Positions 39,601-52,463 of a DNA stretch of 64,000 nt are shown here, one piece after another. The stretch's first letter is position 1. Each line of letters opens with the position of its first letter. Made by a program: the position numbers and the translations under genes. The DNA comes from Myoxocephalus aenaeus (Eukaryota; Chordata; Actinopteri; Perciformes; Cottidae), in contig JBAMJR010000065.1 in the NCBI GenBank assembly GCA_038501785.1, positions 5,964,501-6,028,500 of the forward strand. Reading direction: 5' to 3'. The notes under the pieces are model-generated. The model did no database searches and had not been told where the DNA came from. It saw only the letters and a program-made list of their open reading frames with translations.

Positions 39601-40163
39601 TCTCAAGGCCAAATCTCCATTTAATACAACGTTTTATCTTGATCAGATCCGGCTTCCAGATGTCTTACTTCATAAATCATCTACCTCATAAAGATGAAAT
39701 GCCCTCGACAGCAACCATCAGCAACCTCTGCAGAAAATACCACAGAACATAAGAAGAGAGCAAACCTGGCTCATGTTGGTGATCTGGCATTGGGCGACTT
39801 CCTCTTGCTGTCGCTATACGCTAGCTAGCTAGTTAGGCAGTGTTTAGCTAACATTAGCTAGCTTGAGGTACTGGTACGCTCTTTATAGCAAACAAAATAC
39901 TTGATTGCACTTGAATGTTTTATTTTATTTTGTATATAATATATAATGTAGTGTGTCCGAGAAGATTGTGACGTCAGTGTGATGTGACTTACCAAGTAAT
40001 GTTGCTTTTGAACAATACATACGTATCTAAGTATAACAGGAAAGGGGAACGTTGACAGAGGCTCAACTGGTACTGGAGCACAGAGATACGAGAGGTGGGA
40101 TTTATGAAAGGGTCAATTTAGTTTTGGCTCAATCCCTAAAGCTGAACTGTTCAGGAAACACAA

Positions 40164-40711
40164 TATGTGTGTGTCGTGGAAAAAGTGTAAGGTCCATTGT
40201 TATGAATGTAGGGGGAAAAAATCACTGAATGCTGTTCGCCTCCCTGCCTGAGGGGGTGCTGTGAGATATTTGGCCGTGCTTTGTCCCTGCAGGTGATTGG
40301 ACGGGGGTACATAAGGGGGAACCCGGGGAGGCCGTCTCTCTCTCCAGCTTCCAACCAGGCCATGCTGCACCAGAGGGATCCTTGGGGTGGTGGGGTTAGG
40401 AAGGGTGTCGGTAGGGGTGAGCAGCCATTTTGTTTAGCCATGTTTTCTCCTGTTTACGGGTAGGGAGATAGGTAAGCCATCTGTATTTTCTTTTGTTCCT
40501 TTTGTGGTCTAGGGAAGTTAGATTGCATACCCAGATTGTTTTGTTTGTTGTTTTTGGCCAGGCTCACCCTGAAGATTTTGTGACACCGGATAAATAACGC
40601 AAATAAACGCCACCTTGTACGACACCTCTGCAGCCTTGGTCCTGTTTTGGGAGGTGGGGAGACCCATACGTGTGTTGCGCCCAGGCTCCCCTAGGCCGGA
40701 CGTAACATATG
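40164..40711 (+). mobile_element. Probable solo LTR of a retrotransposon with TATG target duplication
   Basis: A 540 bp unit from 40168 (TGTGTGTCGTGG) to 40707 (CCGGACGTAACA) starts with TG and ends with CA. It is flanked on both sides by TATG (40164-40167 and 40708-40711). Inside are a TATA-like TACATAAGG at 40308-40316 and, about 290 bp on, AATAAA at 40602-40607, the order expected for U3, R and U5. No primer-binding site, gag or pol sequence adjoins it, so it looks like the product of recombination between two LTRs. The superfamily (Ty3/gypsy, BEL or retroviral) cannot be decided from the LTR. The left edge sits in a short TG repeat and could shift by a few bases. Confidence 0.55.
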
Positions 40712-43220
40712 TGCTGTCGAGCATTGTGGGTCTATAGAGTCTATCAGCGTATAGCCCAGGATGCCTGGTGACTTCCTTTCCTTTGTTCCATGTGCACAGT
40801 TCAGGGGATTCGCAAGACCAGGCTGTAGAGTCAGGAAATTAGATTTTAATTACCTTCTTTCCCTAATCCTTTCTATTCTGCTTTTTTTCTGCCCCTACTT
40901 TTGAACATAGCTTGAACAGTAAAAACAAGACCAGAATAAAGAGGCATTCATGTCAGCAGTGAGTTTTTATTCATAATATAGCCATAACTCTCTTGAAAGA
41001 TTTCATGAGGTCCTTCTCCTTCAAACGGCATCATACACTTAAAAGCAGCAATAAACTGCAAAACCCGAGCCGTTGACTTTTATCTTAATCCCAGTCGAAA
41101 GCCAGATGGGAGCTTCTATGATTTCTTAAGTACACATAAATCACTCCCATGTTAATTAAGGGACAGAGACATTTCAATTGCAAACGTCAAAGTTTCTCTC
41201 CATCACCTACTTAGGACTCTAAAACAATGTTTGCCTTTGTAGGAAAGTAGCATTCCCTGTTCGGGGCGAGCTGCTGCTCTGTCTGCTCCTAATTACTGCT
41301 CTAATGATAGACCAGGTAACTCAAGCTCAGTCTGTGTCTTTACATCGTTCGCCATCTGCCCTCCTTTGTCCTCCCTGCCTCCGTCTACCTCCTCCATTTG
41401 GCCATTTTTGCCCTTTTCTGTCAGTGTATACATACTTCCTGTGTGCCCTCCTTTTACTCCTTACATTCTGTCTGCTACCCAAGAGTTTCATTCTTCACAG
41501 CCTACATCACCTCCAGTGTGTGTCTCACATAGTCAAAAAGCTAAAAGGGGGGCAGACAAAGACAAAGGGAACAGTGTGCCAATCATGCCAATCGTGCCCA
41601 CACAGGATGTGCCTTTGACGGGACAGCGACAGGGACTAGAGTACTCTCCTCTAAAATTTGCCATTTTCTCGTGTTAACAATTTGCTACTCTTCTACCTAT
41701 TGTACCTTGTTCTGGCTCGGTTAATGTTTTTCAGACCTCTTCAACATCCTCTCTCGGTGATTTCACCCCTGCCTTCCACTTCCCTCTGTCCCAAATCAGC
41801 CCTCCTCAAACGGATGGATGCCCTCTACTTCCCTCCCTCGTCCTCCAGTTCCTCCAGTGAGCATTTTCCAAAAAGCTCATACAGCCTCGTCCCACCCCCT
41901 AATGCACATAGCGGTCACTCCCACAGGATTCTCTTCCTGTGGGGTGGTTGGTGGTGGGGGTGAGGAGTGATCATAAATTACATCATACTGTAACGGCTAT
42001 TGAACTGCGATAACCACGTGCGTCTATTGAAATGGCCGTGCATCACACGTGCACTCCCCACTGGTTTGCAGTCAGTGGACGGCGCAGACTGCAAACACAA
42101 TAACAGCCGCAGTAGGACGGCGGTATGATATCAATTTGCGAGGTGGGAGAGCGTCGGGTGGGCTCATCATTTTCTCTGCTCAGCGCTGGCAGATAGGAGC
42201 ACACTGGGGGTTTGGATTGGTGAGACAGTGAAACTGTGTGTGTGACACATAGCGGCTCTTTGTTTGCCTTTGCAGACAGGGGCCACGGGGCTGCAGGGGT
42301 GGACGGGAGCCAGGATAGCAGCGAGTCATGGCTAATAAACTGCACCTAATAAACAGTCCGGCGGCAGCAGTACATGCAAACACTTGTGTGCAAAAGTTCC
42401 CCCCGGTCTGCAGGCCTTCTAAGGACAACGAGAGACAGTGTGATTTATTTCCTGTGAAGAAGCTGTGATGACGATTACTTTTTTGTTGTACACCGATCAG
42501 GTTCACACAAGGACCGCCGAGCTCTCCACGAGGCCATGCTTTGGGAATCGTTACCACAACAGCGTTCCTGCCATAAACAAATTCTTGCACCGAATGGATG
42601 CTGTGCGCACATACTATACTGAAGAATGTACACTGTGTGCAGCAGTCAAGAAAACGTTACAGAGCAATTTGTGTTTCCTTGTTTCCTTTCTACCTACAGA
42701 CACCTCAGGTCAGTCACTGCTCTGGGTGATCAAGCATTTTTTTTATTGTTGACCCCAGGCAGTGTCAGGTTGTCTACTGACGCTGTAATTGTAAAGATTT
42801 TTGTGCAATTACTTTTTAATTCTACACTTATATCATTAGAATATATATAATTCGTGTTTGTGCAATATGCCTGCACATATACCTGCTCATTGATTCTTTA
42901 AAGTCCTGTTCGGTGGTGGGCTTTTGCTCCTGGTAGCCTCAAGAGGATGCGCCTTCGGTTCTGAGATGCATTGGTTGCTTGAACTCTAATTATTTAAAGC
43001 TAAGGTTGGTAATCTTTCAAAAACATGTTTGTTATACTTGCTGAAATTCTCATTCATCCAGACATTGTCAGACAAAAAAAAAAGAGGACAATAAATCTGG
43101 TGTCCATGGTGCGATCAGCGGCGGCGTCCCGTAGGCGTCCTGCCCGCTGCTAATGTTGCTTTCACTGTTAGCTTGCAGCCGCTGGCTCAGCTGTCGCCAT
43201 GTTGAGAGCCGCGTGGAGAC
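40712..43220. other. Gene-free interval, second part
   Basis: No gene or transposon end is recognised. A pyrimidine-rich stretch on the + strand (about 41340-41950) gives Pro/Ser/Leu-rich frames that have no family resemblance and no splice context. Confidence 0.5.
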
Positions 43221-43490
43221 AACCCCACAATCATCTATATTGACTTGTCTCTTATCTTTATGTCAGTGGACGGGAATATTTCAACCTGTTTCAGCTACAC
43301 CATTATCATTATTATCCCCAAAAATATCAGGTTGGACTCAAAAACTTTTGAACTGTTTTGCACTTCATTATTATTATTATCACAATTCACTTCATGTCGG
43401 ACAGAAGAGAAACGTACTGTCAATCTTCTGTATGTTTGCACAAATGGAAAATTGACAATAAAACTGACTTTGACTTTGAAATACCTTACG
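43221..43490 (+). other. Possible retroposon 3' end
   Basis: The segment ends ATTGACAATAAAACTGACTT followed by a TGACTT-like repeat, a tail pattern I associate with fish retroposons. The body contains ATT trinucleotides and no recognisable reverse transcriptase. It is immediately followed by the Tc1 element, which may have inserted at its tail. Confidence 0.25.
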
Positions 43491-43495
43491 GCATA

Positions 43496-44711
43496 CACTC
43501 ACCTAAAGGATTATTAGGAACACCATACTAATACTGTGTTTGACCCCCTTTCGCCTTCAGAACTGCCTTAATTCTACGTGGCATTGATTCAACAAGGTGC
43601 TGAAAGCATTCTTTAGAAATGTTGGCCCATATTGATAGGATAGCATCTTGCAGTTGATGGAGATTTGTGGGATGCACATCCAGGGCACGAAGCTCCCGTT
43701 CCACCACAAAGATGCTCTATTGGGTTGAGATCTGGTGACTGTGGGGGCCATTTTAGTACAGTGAACTCATTGTCATGTTCAAGAAACCAATTTGAAATGA
43801 TTCGAGCTTTGTGACATGGTGCATTATCCTGCTGGAAGTAGCCATCAGAGGATGGGTACATGGTGGCCATAAAGGGATGGACATGGTCAGAAACAATGCT
43901 CAGGTAGGCCGTGGCATTTAAACGATGCCCAATTGGCACTAAGGGGCCTAAAGTGTGCCAAGAAAACATCCCCCACACCATTACACCACCACCACCAGCC
44001 TGCACAGTGGTAACAAGGCATGATGGATCCATGTTCTCATTCTGTTTACGCCAAATTCTGACTCTACCATCTGAATATCTCAACAGAAATCGAGACTCAT
44101 CAGACCAGGCAACATTTTTCCAGTCTTCAACTGTCCAATTTTGGTGAGCTCTTGCAAATTGTAGCCTCTTTTTCCTATTTGTAGTGGAGATGAGTGGTAC
44201 CCGGTGGGGTCTTCTGCTGTTGTAGCCCATCCGCCTCAAGGTTGTGCGTGTTGTGGCTTCACAAATGCTTTGCTGCATACCTCGGTTGTAACGAGTGGTT
44301 ATTTCAGTCAAAGTTGCTCTTCTATCAGCTTGAATCAGTCGGCCCATTCTCCTCTGACCTCTAGCATCAACAAGGCATTTTCGCCCACAGGACTGCCGCA
44401 TACTGGATGTTTTTCCCTTTTCACACCATTCTTTGTAAACCCTAGAAATGGTTGTGCGTGAAAATCCCAGTAATTGAGCAGATTGTGAAATACTCAGACC
44501 GGCCCGTCAGGCACCAACAACCATGCCACGCTCAAAATTGCTTAAATCACCTTTCTTTCCCATTCTGACATTCAGTTTGGAGTTCAGGAGATTGTCTTGA
44601 CCAGGACCACACCCCTAAATGCATTGAAGCAACTGCCATGTGATTGGTTGATTAGATAATTGCATTAATGAGAAATTGAACAGGTGTTCCTAATAATCCT
44701 TTAGGTGAGTG
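43496..44711 (-). mobile_element. Tc1 family DNA transposon, 1216 bp, full length but inactive
   Basis: Perfect 29 bp terminal inverted repeats, beginning CACTCACCTAAAGG, lie at 43496-43524 and 44683-44711. They are flanked by TA duplications (43494-43495 and 44712-44713), the Tc1 target site. The transposase runs on the minus strand between them. Length and structure are standard for fish Tc1. The ends are intact, so it could in principle be mobilised by an enzyme supplied from another copy. The neighbouring sequence at 43440-43490 looks like a retroposon tail. Confidence 0.95.
43528..44563 (-). pseudogene. Tc1 transposase pseudogene
   Basis: Transposase would bind the inverted repeats and perform cut-and-paste at TA. 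Reading right to left, the ATG is at 44563-44561 (MGKKGDLSNFERGMVVGA), followed at codon 19 by an in-frame TGA (44509-44507) where relatives usually have Arg. A helix-turn-helix segment (LGFSRTTISRVYKEW) follows. Then come the catalytic-domain motifs: WSDESRF with the first Asp, VMVWGMFS, FQQDNAPCHKA with the second Asp, and SPDLNPIEHL with the Glu, a DD34E spacing. A short deletion (about 5 bases by comparison with typical Tc1) near 43703-43709 then shifts the frame, and the remaining C-terminal part continues in another frame to a stop at 43530-43528. At least two lesions make it non-functional. Confidence 0.93.
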
Positions 44712-45777
44712 TATATCTGATCTGATCATGGATTTGGTCCAATCAAAACATTTGTTTAGCGATTAGAGTTAAATGAGCACAAAGCAACAATAATACAATG
44801 CTAAATACTGGAAAAGATGTGTGACATTTGTTCATGGCTTATGCCCTCTGTTAATGTGGAGATGTTTCAGTGGCCATACAGACGGATTCGTGGAACTGTC
44901 AGAGATGTGGCTGCTCCCTAAGTGAGGAACACCCCCCTCATATTACTTCACCATAATGAGTCTTAAAATGAATGCAGACATCACTGCTTGTGTGCCTACG
45001 GCCGGTCGGCTGCAGCTGTCCGGGGCAGAGTGTGAAGAGCTTTTCCAACGTGAGGAGGGTGAAATCCAGCCCCGGAGTGCAGCTGTGCCCCGCTGTCCTC
45101 AGGATCAGCTATGTGGGCACGTGATGGGTAAATGAGGAGAGAGGGGATTGAGGCGGCAACACACCCGAAAGGTCTTCCTCCGCTTCCCGCTCTGGTTGGG
45201 AAGCGACGTGCAGTGCGGTCGGAGGCCTTGGGTGGTCGCTCCAAGCGCTGCGTGGAAAGAAAAAGAACTAACTGTGTTGAACAACTGAGTTCACCACAGC
45301 GGTTTGTGTTACACGGCGACCCAGAGCGGCAGAGTTGGCAGCACTCACAGAGAGGATTACAGATGGAAGGAACCGAAATAGAGTTTACTAGAGCTAAATA
45401 TGTTTGTAAATGGCAAATTCTTGACAGTTCTTTTTTTGGTGTACTACAGAGATTCCCTCACAAGCGGTCCCTCCAAAAGTCTCAAAGAGGAAACCCTTGA
45501 GGCAAAAAAGAGTTCTTGGGTCGGCAGTGTTGCAAAATCAATCACACTTGAAATAGTTTATATGAAATATACAATCAACTACTCAGGAAGAAAAAAAGAA
45601 AAAGGCGTCGCTGCTTTTCTCCGCCCTTGTTTGGTTTCAGGGTCATGCCCGCTTTACCTCCCGCCAACGACTTATGGGCACAGTGCAACAGGTCTGATCT
45701 TTCTTTTGACCTCACTTCTGCTGACCTTGGCTCCTCCCACTGAGGTCAATGTGCATTCCCAGCTGCTGCAGCCTGTC

Positions 45778-45780
45778 CAC

Positions 45781-45825
<45 letters not shown>
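45778..45825. repeat. (CA)n microsatellite
   Basis: This is an AC array of about 48 bp with one GC interruption near its left end. Confidence 0.95.
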
Positions 45826-45826
<1 letters not shown>

Positions 45827-48539
45827 GATGAGGGTGTATAGCTGTCGCAGATCCACCAGATCCATGCAACAGCTAACTCACAGCTCATGGCACCCCTCAC
45901 GTGGCGCATACACCTGACATGGCGGCACAATACGTGCACACGTACTAAAACATCATAACGAGAGTAGGAATGGACTTTCATGAGAGCCAATATAATACAG
46001 GGGCGGGGATTTAAAAGTTGCCACTTGAAATACCGCTCAGACATTTTTACAGCTCGGCTCTCTGTGTAGTGCCCAAATTGGGAACCATGTTTCCATAATT
46101 GTCACATGCCTACTCTATTTATGATATCCTGGCATCTCTACTGTCTGAATGTCATACCACTGACCCACAGTTTGAGTCTAACACATCTTACATCCGAGGG
46201 CCCGGAAAGAAAAAAGGTGAGAAAGGCAAAAATTGTGAAGCAAAAATGAAGAATTCCCACTGCATTCATCTATGAGAAGGTTAAGCTGCCAGGAAAGAGA
46301 AATTAATTTCTCTCAAGCCCGCTGAACAAGTTGACAATAGCCCCATTCTACTTCAGTCCAAATTTGGGAAAAGGGGAACAATTTGAAAGCTTGTGAGGAG
46401 CTGTCAACCAGATGCCTTTGGCATTTCAGAGGGAGAGGGAGGGTGCAGGGGTTGGAAAATGCCTCCGAACAAAAAAGCCATGGTTTAAAATGTCTTTCTC
46501 CGCCTTGTGGCAGTAAATCTGAATCTTTTGTTTGGCCAGAGTGAGCCATTAGAAAAGAATTCAGACAGGGTGTGTGTGTGTGCAAATGACAGAGCATTCA
46601 GTTATGTTTTATGCAAAAAAATTCACACTGTACAGGAACACACGACTACGATGACACCAGATTGCACTCAAACTGAGGAAACCACAGTCCAGCCATTCTG
46701 ACACTTGTTACCGAGGTCACTCTGGGCGTAAAAAATCAACTTTTTCCACACATGCTGTTCATGAAGACTAGCATGGGGGAAAAAAACACCAACAAAGAAG
46801 AATGTAAATGTTAACTATGTGTCCTCCAAGTCTGATTAGAAGCTGCTAAATGGCAGCAGGGTTACGTTGCAGCAGGGTGTGCCACTTTGAGGGCCTAACA
46901 TGAGAACATGCCTTTGAATCCATTCGATATCTCACTCGATGCACTGTGACCTTTGGCAGTACGCAAAGGGAATGCTGTAACCGCAGCCGTGTGTGTTGAA
47001 CGTATACGCGCACTGCATACCTTGTGTCACTGTACAGTACACAAAATGTGAGTAAAGCTCTCGAGCTCTCTTGTGGCATTCTGCTTCAGCTCCCACACTG
47101 TGCTGGCTGGCAGCGACTCCAAGAGTCAACGTTGAAACACCCACGCAACATAAAAGAATTGTCACATTTAAATGTCCAAACTCCGGGCTTTTCGGATAAA
47201 GACATCCGTCAAAACTTTAGTAGGGCGTTCGTGCCGAAGGAGAGCAGGAGAAGCTGTTCTGCCTTCACTTTTAATTGTGGCAAGCGTCTCCTCCGGGAGA
47301 CAGCGGTGTGTTTGGGAGGCTGTTTCATCGTGTGACAGTAATGGCCGCAGTCACACAGTCCATCTGGACCCAGCAGCCCCAGTCCCAGTTCCAACCCTTG
47401 TTCCCATGCTGCCAAGGTCCAGCTGTGCACAGTCTCCCATCAACACTGACAGACGCCTCTTTGTGCGAGAGGACATGGACTATAAAAAAAAAAGGGCACA
47501 GAGAGAACTGTGGCAAGTGGAACATTTAAAAAGGGGATTAAAGGAAAGGGAGGGGGAGAAGAAATAAAAGGAAGCATAGGAACTAAGACACAGACGATCA
47601 CTTCCTTATTTTTTCCTGTCTTTCTTCGTCCTTTTGACTCGATGCACATCAGCCGGCCATGTGTTGATCATGCCTCATTTCACACCCTCACTCCCAAGTG
47701 GCACCAACGTGAGGAATGCAAGGTCCTTTTCCTCATGATTAAGGCCCAAGATTTTCCTCTGACCGTTCCTTGCGTGATGGTGAGTCACCGCGCAACCATC
47801 CGAGGTGTTTCTATCATTCATGTTCCCTTCCTGTCTTTGCCTTGATGACAAGCACACGCCGCATTTTCCCTAATTTGGGGGTGGAGGGTCTGTGTGTGAG
47901 AGAATTACACACGCCCAGGGTGAATAATTCAACTCCTGAGTCAGCACGGAAACATTAGACCTCTCTCCCCTTTTTAAACGTTTGGCCCAAAATAGCTAAA
48001 AAAAAACAAGCGCCAAGCCAGTTGAAACCTCATAGCACATTAACTCAATTTATGCTTGGACAGCTTTAAAAAACTGTATATGTATGTGTGTAAAACAACT
48101 TATAACAACGCATTAAAATGAAGGATTTCCAAGGTTGTTGGGAGACAAATTCCCAGAGAAACCCAGTATGGAGAGCGAACCGGCACGCCGATGGAGGAGT
48201 TCATGGAAAGCAATAGTTTGGCTGTTCCGTGTGGTACAGATACGCTGCAGGATTTCTCCGTGTCAGCAGCAAGCAGCCCGCCAATCCTGATGACTCATAC
48301 CTTCCAATACGGTCAGGGACTAAAACATGAAGGACTTCATGCGCACAGAGAAGTTCCTGACCAGGGCTGACCAGTAGAGGCGCTGTCTTGAGGAACATCA
48401 AAACCCTGGCGGGGTTTACGAATGGTTTATGGCAGAATAAGTTGCACAGAGAGAGAATTGAGAATTATACAACTCATAATGAGTTACAAGCACGTGTATC
48501 TTTGACATGACCTCTGCGGTGCATGACAGTATAGATATA

Positions 48540-48880
48540 CGACAGGCAGGGGTTCTGGTCTGCGTTTCCTCCCCAGGCCTCTCCCGCCGTGTCCTCTGCT
48601 GCCCTGGCCTGCCCTCTCCTCCGCTCTGCTGCGCGCCACAGAGTGGCTCCAGTGGAATGTGATGACCACGGGCCGGACAAAGCCCTGCATTCATGACCCC
48701 TCGTCCCACTCTGGAAGTTTCGCGACTGGGACGCCTTGATCGCAGAGTTTTTTTGGCGGGGCGGCCAGAGTCCGTGCACCCTTCTTCGCCCCGTCCCGTC
48801 AGTGCGGCCCGCCACGCGGCCGCCAGACGCCACGTCGGCCGCGCGCCTCGATCCTATCGGCCGCGTTCCATTTCCTTTTT
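48540..48880. promoter_or_regulatory. Orphan CpG-dense patch
   Basis: CpG dinucleotides are frequent, especially at 48750-48870 (for example GGCCGCGCGCCTCGATCC). This contrasts with the AT-rich surroundings, but no exon is recognised on either side. A minus-strand frame through it has the Arg/Ala/Gly-rich look of translated CpG-rich DNA rather than a protein. It could be an unannotated promoter, an enhancer or simply a GC-rich patch. Confidence 0.3.
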
Positions 48881-49855
48881 TACCACTTTTCTCGTGGATA
48901 ATGCAGAAGCCCTTTTTCGCAGTTGCCACCCAGAGACAAAGCAGCGTGGGAAGCTTTCCTGTGCCTGTGTGTGTGTGTGGTGCGACGTCACAGGAAGAAA
49001 GAGGCTAATTATCCGTGCACTTTGGAAACAGGTGGCAAGAAGTAGAATTTGCTCTCTACCATCTCTTAACCACTAAAAGCCCAGCATCCATTATCCTTAA
49101 TGGTAGCATGAGAGAGGTTAACTGCTGGTAATGCGGGGAACAGAATCAGGGAAAGCTACATCTGTGTGTTTGTGTGTCGACGCTGGCTCACAGATAATCA
49201 CTGGAGACCAGATAACATAAACACGGCTACACATGCATCATCTGCTGCCGGCCTGCCTGTCTCTACTTCCTCCGTCTAAGTAGCTCATACAGTATCCATT
49301 TGCCTCCTATATAATATAATAGAGCCCAGGGAGTGCCTCAGAGGCTTCTCCTATAACCATGCACACACAGAACTGCAAACACAGACGTTACCATGCAACG
49401 CCACACAAACATGCACAAGGCATGGTAATAGTTTATTATTGCTGTGCAACATGTGTATTATTGATAGACATTACCGAAGCGTACACTGATACTTATAATA
49501 CACATCAATCTGGCTGCTTAAAGGGATATGTCTGGTGATATTCTACATTGTTTTTTACTATCAACAAATCCCATCTATAGACTTATTAACAAGTATTACA
49601 TGTGTATCCAGAGCCACACACCACTGAGCTCCATTGTTCTCCAAACACTATTGTAAATACATGAATGAAAGTATTTATATGTAAGCCATTTTTAAAGATT
49701 TCCGATTTCAACGGGCTTAAAGAGGAGTGCCGCAAACGGGGTCAGGAAGTCGGACACTACTGAGATCATACAGACCTTTTCTTAGGAATTTTTTTTATTG
49801 GATTTGTTGACTCCAAAAACATAAAATAGTGCCAAACCTTATCCTTAAACTGAAG

Positions 49856-49858
<3 letters not shown>

Positions 49859-49910
<52 letters not shown>
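49859..49910. repeat. (TA)n microsatellite
   Basis: A perfect TA array of about 52 bp is followed by CATATAAAA. Confidence 0.95.
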
Positions 49911-49917
<7 letters not shown>

Positions 49918-50639
49918 AATGTAAGATGCAACAAAAGTGAATGACGGAATACTTTGTATTTTTATGCATTACGTAACAATCAGTTACAATCCCATGCATC
50001 ACGTTAACTTTGACACAGCTAATCCAATTGGAGCCCTTTTGGAGACGGTTGCTTCTCTGGATAAAATAATCCTATTGCTTTTGTAGGAAATTAAGTTGCA
50101 GTGTGTTCAAATTGAGAGGTCCCACTTTTGTATCTATAGTTGTTGCAATTCTGCTGAACCTTTGCTCCACCTCTGCAAGGAAAAGCCCTTTTTATCAGCC
50201 CCCAATGAGTGTTGTCAACACCATGCTTAGAACCACTGGAAAAAGAAGACGATGCATACGCTTTGTTTGTACCTGCGCGTGGCAACGTGGCCACAGATGG
50301 CGCTGAACCGACGCTGTTTCTCGACGTAATAAATTGTAAGCTCATATCTTATATTCAACGTCTTCATACATTCGTCTGTAAAGAAAGAAGTGAGGTATTG
50401 AGTGCATTATAATGAATGACATGTTGAGACATGTTGAGACCTTGCACCTTTAACGGTCAGACCACACACTGATGACCTGAGATGAGCCCGGGAGGCTCCT
50501 GTGATTTTCCCATCCATTACACTCTGTGGGGGGGGATGTCTAATACGGTGATCGGATTTAATGGTCGATTTCTCCAGGTGTGGCCGCCCTCCTCACAGAC
50601 TGCTCCATCCACAATTCATGAGAGGAAAACTGATGCCGC

Positions 50640-50640
<1 letters not shown>

Positions 50641-50684
<44 letters not shown>
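50641..50684. repeat. (AG)n microsatellite
   Basis: A perfect AG array of 44 bp. It produces spurious Arg/Glu frames on one strand and Ser/Leu frames on the other. Confidence 0.95.
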
Positions 50685-50686
<2 letters not shown>

Positions 50687-52463
50687 GCATGTCTGGTTTA
50701 CCCACTGAACTGTGCAGTTAGAAGAGCAAGCAAAGCACGACGGGACTACTGATTTTAAAAAAGAAAAAAGGGGAAGCTGTGGTGTGTGACCAGAGCGCTG
50801 GATTGAGCAGGAAGCTTGCCAGGTTGACGTAGAAAGCGGTGGGTGGGTCGAAGTAGTGAAAACACCAGGGGCCGGAGACGGAACAAGACAAGGGCTTGTT
50901 TTCACTGGGTGTGAATGTTTAGAGAACACTTCTGACCTCCTCTGCTTGTCTACTCTTACCTGATAAGCTGAAGGTCAACGGTGGAAAGTGAAGGATGTGT
51001 CAAGGCCTCCGGGAGCCTGCGAGTGTGCTGCTTTAGATAGTGAGGGCTGGCGGAAATGTTGAGGTTGAGGTTACATGCGTCTTCACATGTACAATCATTC
51101 TTGTTTTTTTTGTTGTTGCAGTCTTAAACGTTACAACTAACACACCAAGATGTTTGCTTCGGTGGAGGGTTGCAGGATGCTCGGGTTTATGTTTGGCAGT
51201 CTCTGTAATGTCTGTAGATGGGCACTGGATAGACAGAATACAGAGAGCGCCGCAACCTGATTAACAGCGATCTGTGCTTTTTGGAGACACATTATGTAAA
51301 TGCCCGGTGCGGTTTGTGTCTTCCAGTATTCGTGCTGGAAAGAAAGGTCATGCACATAAATGCGTACATAGCCGAGAAAGAGGAAAGTCCAAAGTCCTTT
51401 TTTCGCTTACTGATCGATGAAATCCAAGCCCCTGTGTGCCGTCACCTGAGAGCACTGACGGGAGGTCCAGTGCATCGTTTGTTTTGTCCGAGCCAAAATG
51501 AGAAACATCCAAGGTGCCAAACCACATGACAAAAATGATAGAAATTGTGATACTTTTACCTTTAATGCTCTGGACACTTTTCATCCCCCAAACTATTCAG
51601 TTTAACTGCTAAGTGGCTCCCATGCCGCACCGCATACCAAAAGAGAACACTTTCCTAGATACTGGACATTTCAGGAATGTAATCCAAAAGCTGTTATTTA
51701 TTGTGTTTTCATTCCTGTGGGCATCACAGCATTCAGTTCAGTGTCACTGTGCTCTAAGTGGAGTGGACGGCATGCTCGCGCCCTCAGACATTTCCACTAT
51801 GCAGTAATTCACAACATGGGCCTCCATACAGGAGTATATATTTATATATAGGCCTCTCTAACATTTTCCCTCGCGATCGACCGGGAAGCACTTTTCTTGT
51901 TTTCCACTCGCAGCTCCATCCAGGGGAGGAATTTCATACGAGGGCTGGCTTTTCATGCTTTTTTGGAGAGTATTTATAGCGGCTGAGGTCACCGCGGTAG
52001 AGAACCTGGCCATGTTAAGTGACGCGGAGGCCGCAGGGGTGGAGCAATGACATGTCGTTCCATTCTAAATCTAAACCGCCATGTGTATGACAATAGTAGC
52101 CGGACCACGAGGTGCAAAACAGTGCGCAGGGCGCCCTCTTTGAAGCACTGGCCTTTTAAACGCTGGACACAGAAGGGCGATTCAGGGAAAGAAACACAAA
52201 CCGGCAAGCCAATCACATAGCCATCATTAGAGCGCTTGAGATGACATGGTATGCAATTACATACATTATAACATGTATTAACGTTTATTAACAGAGACTG
52301 GAGCTTGACAGATATCTTGGCAGGCTGATAATCTGGCCGCAAATTACGTAACTTTTGATAGAATTATCTATTTAGAACAGAAACAAGCATAATAGAAGCT
52401 GCAAAGTTAAAAATATATCATATATCGTAGCGGATATGTTCTTTTCATAAATCCATGATGTTT

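Larger units (their letters stand above)
28131..40160. other. Gene-free interval, first part
   Basis: I recognise no gene here. Short open frames exist on both strands but none resembles a known protein. The interval holds a decayed teleost repeat (28840-28985), a possible retroelement fragment near 29160-30290, two CTCF-like motifs, an octamer-containing AT-rich block near 35.8 kb, an 11 bp minisatellite, (ATT)n near 34550-34570, a TG repeat near 36605-36634 and GCTA-rich sequence near 39826-39865. Confidence 0.55.
44714..52460. other. Gene-free interval, third part
   Basis: No recognised gene. The interval contains three long microsatellites (listed separately), a CpG-dense patch at 48540-48880 with no gene attached, and CTCF-like motifs near 50293 (plus orientation, core CAGATGGCGC) and 52131 (minus orientation, core AGAGGGCGC). 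Open frames are short and low in complexity. Confidence 0.5.

Noticed and set aside
45672..46044. Frames rich in Val/Cys or Thr/His repeats across CA/TG arrays
   Set aside because: Translations of dinucleotide microsatellites, as at 5.6, 12.1, 16.7, 18.1 and 36.6 kb.
48371..48385. CCAGTAGAGGCGCTG as another CTCF site
   Set aside because: It lacks one base of the core GGGCGC spacing, so it is weaker than the sites listed.
48474..48929. 151-residue minus-strand frame
   Set aside because: Arg/Gly/Ala-rich product of CpG-dense DNA; no family motif, no splice sites and no supporting context.
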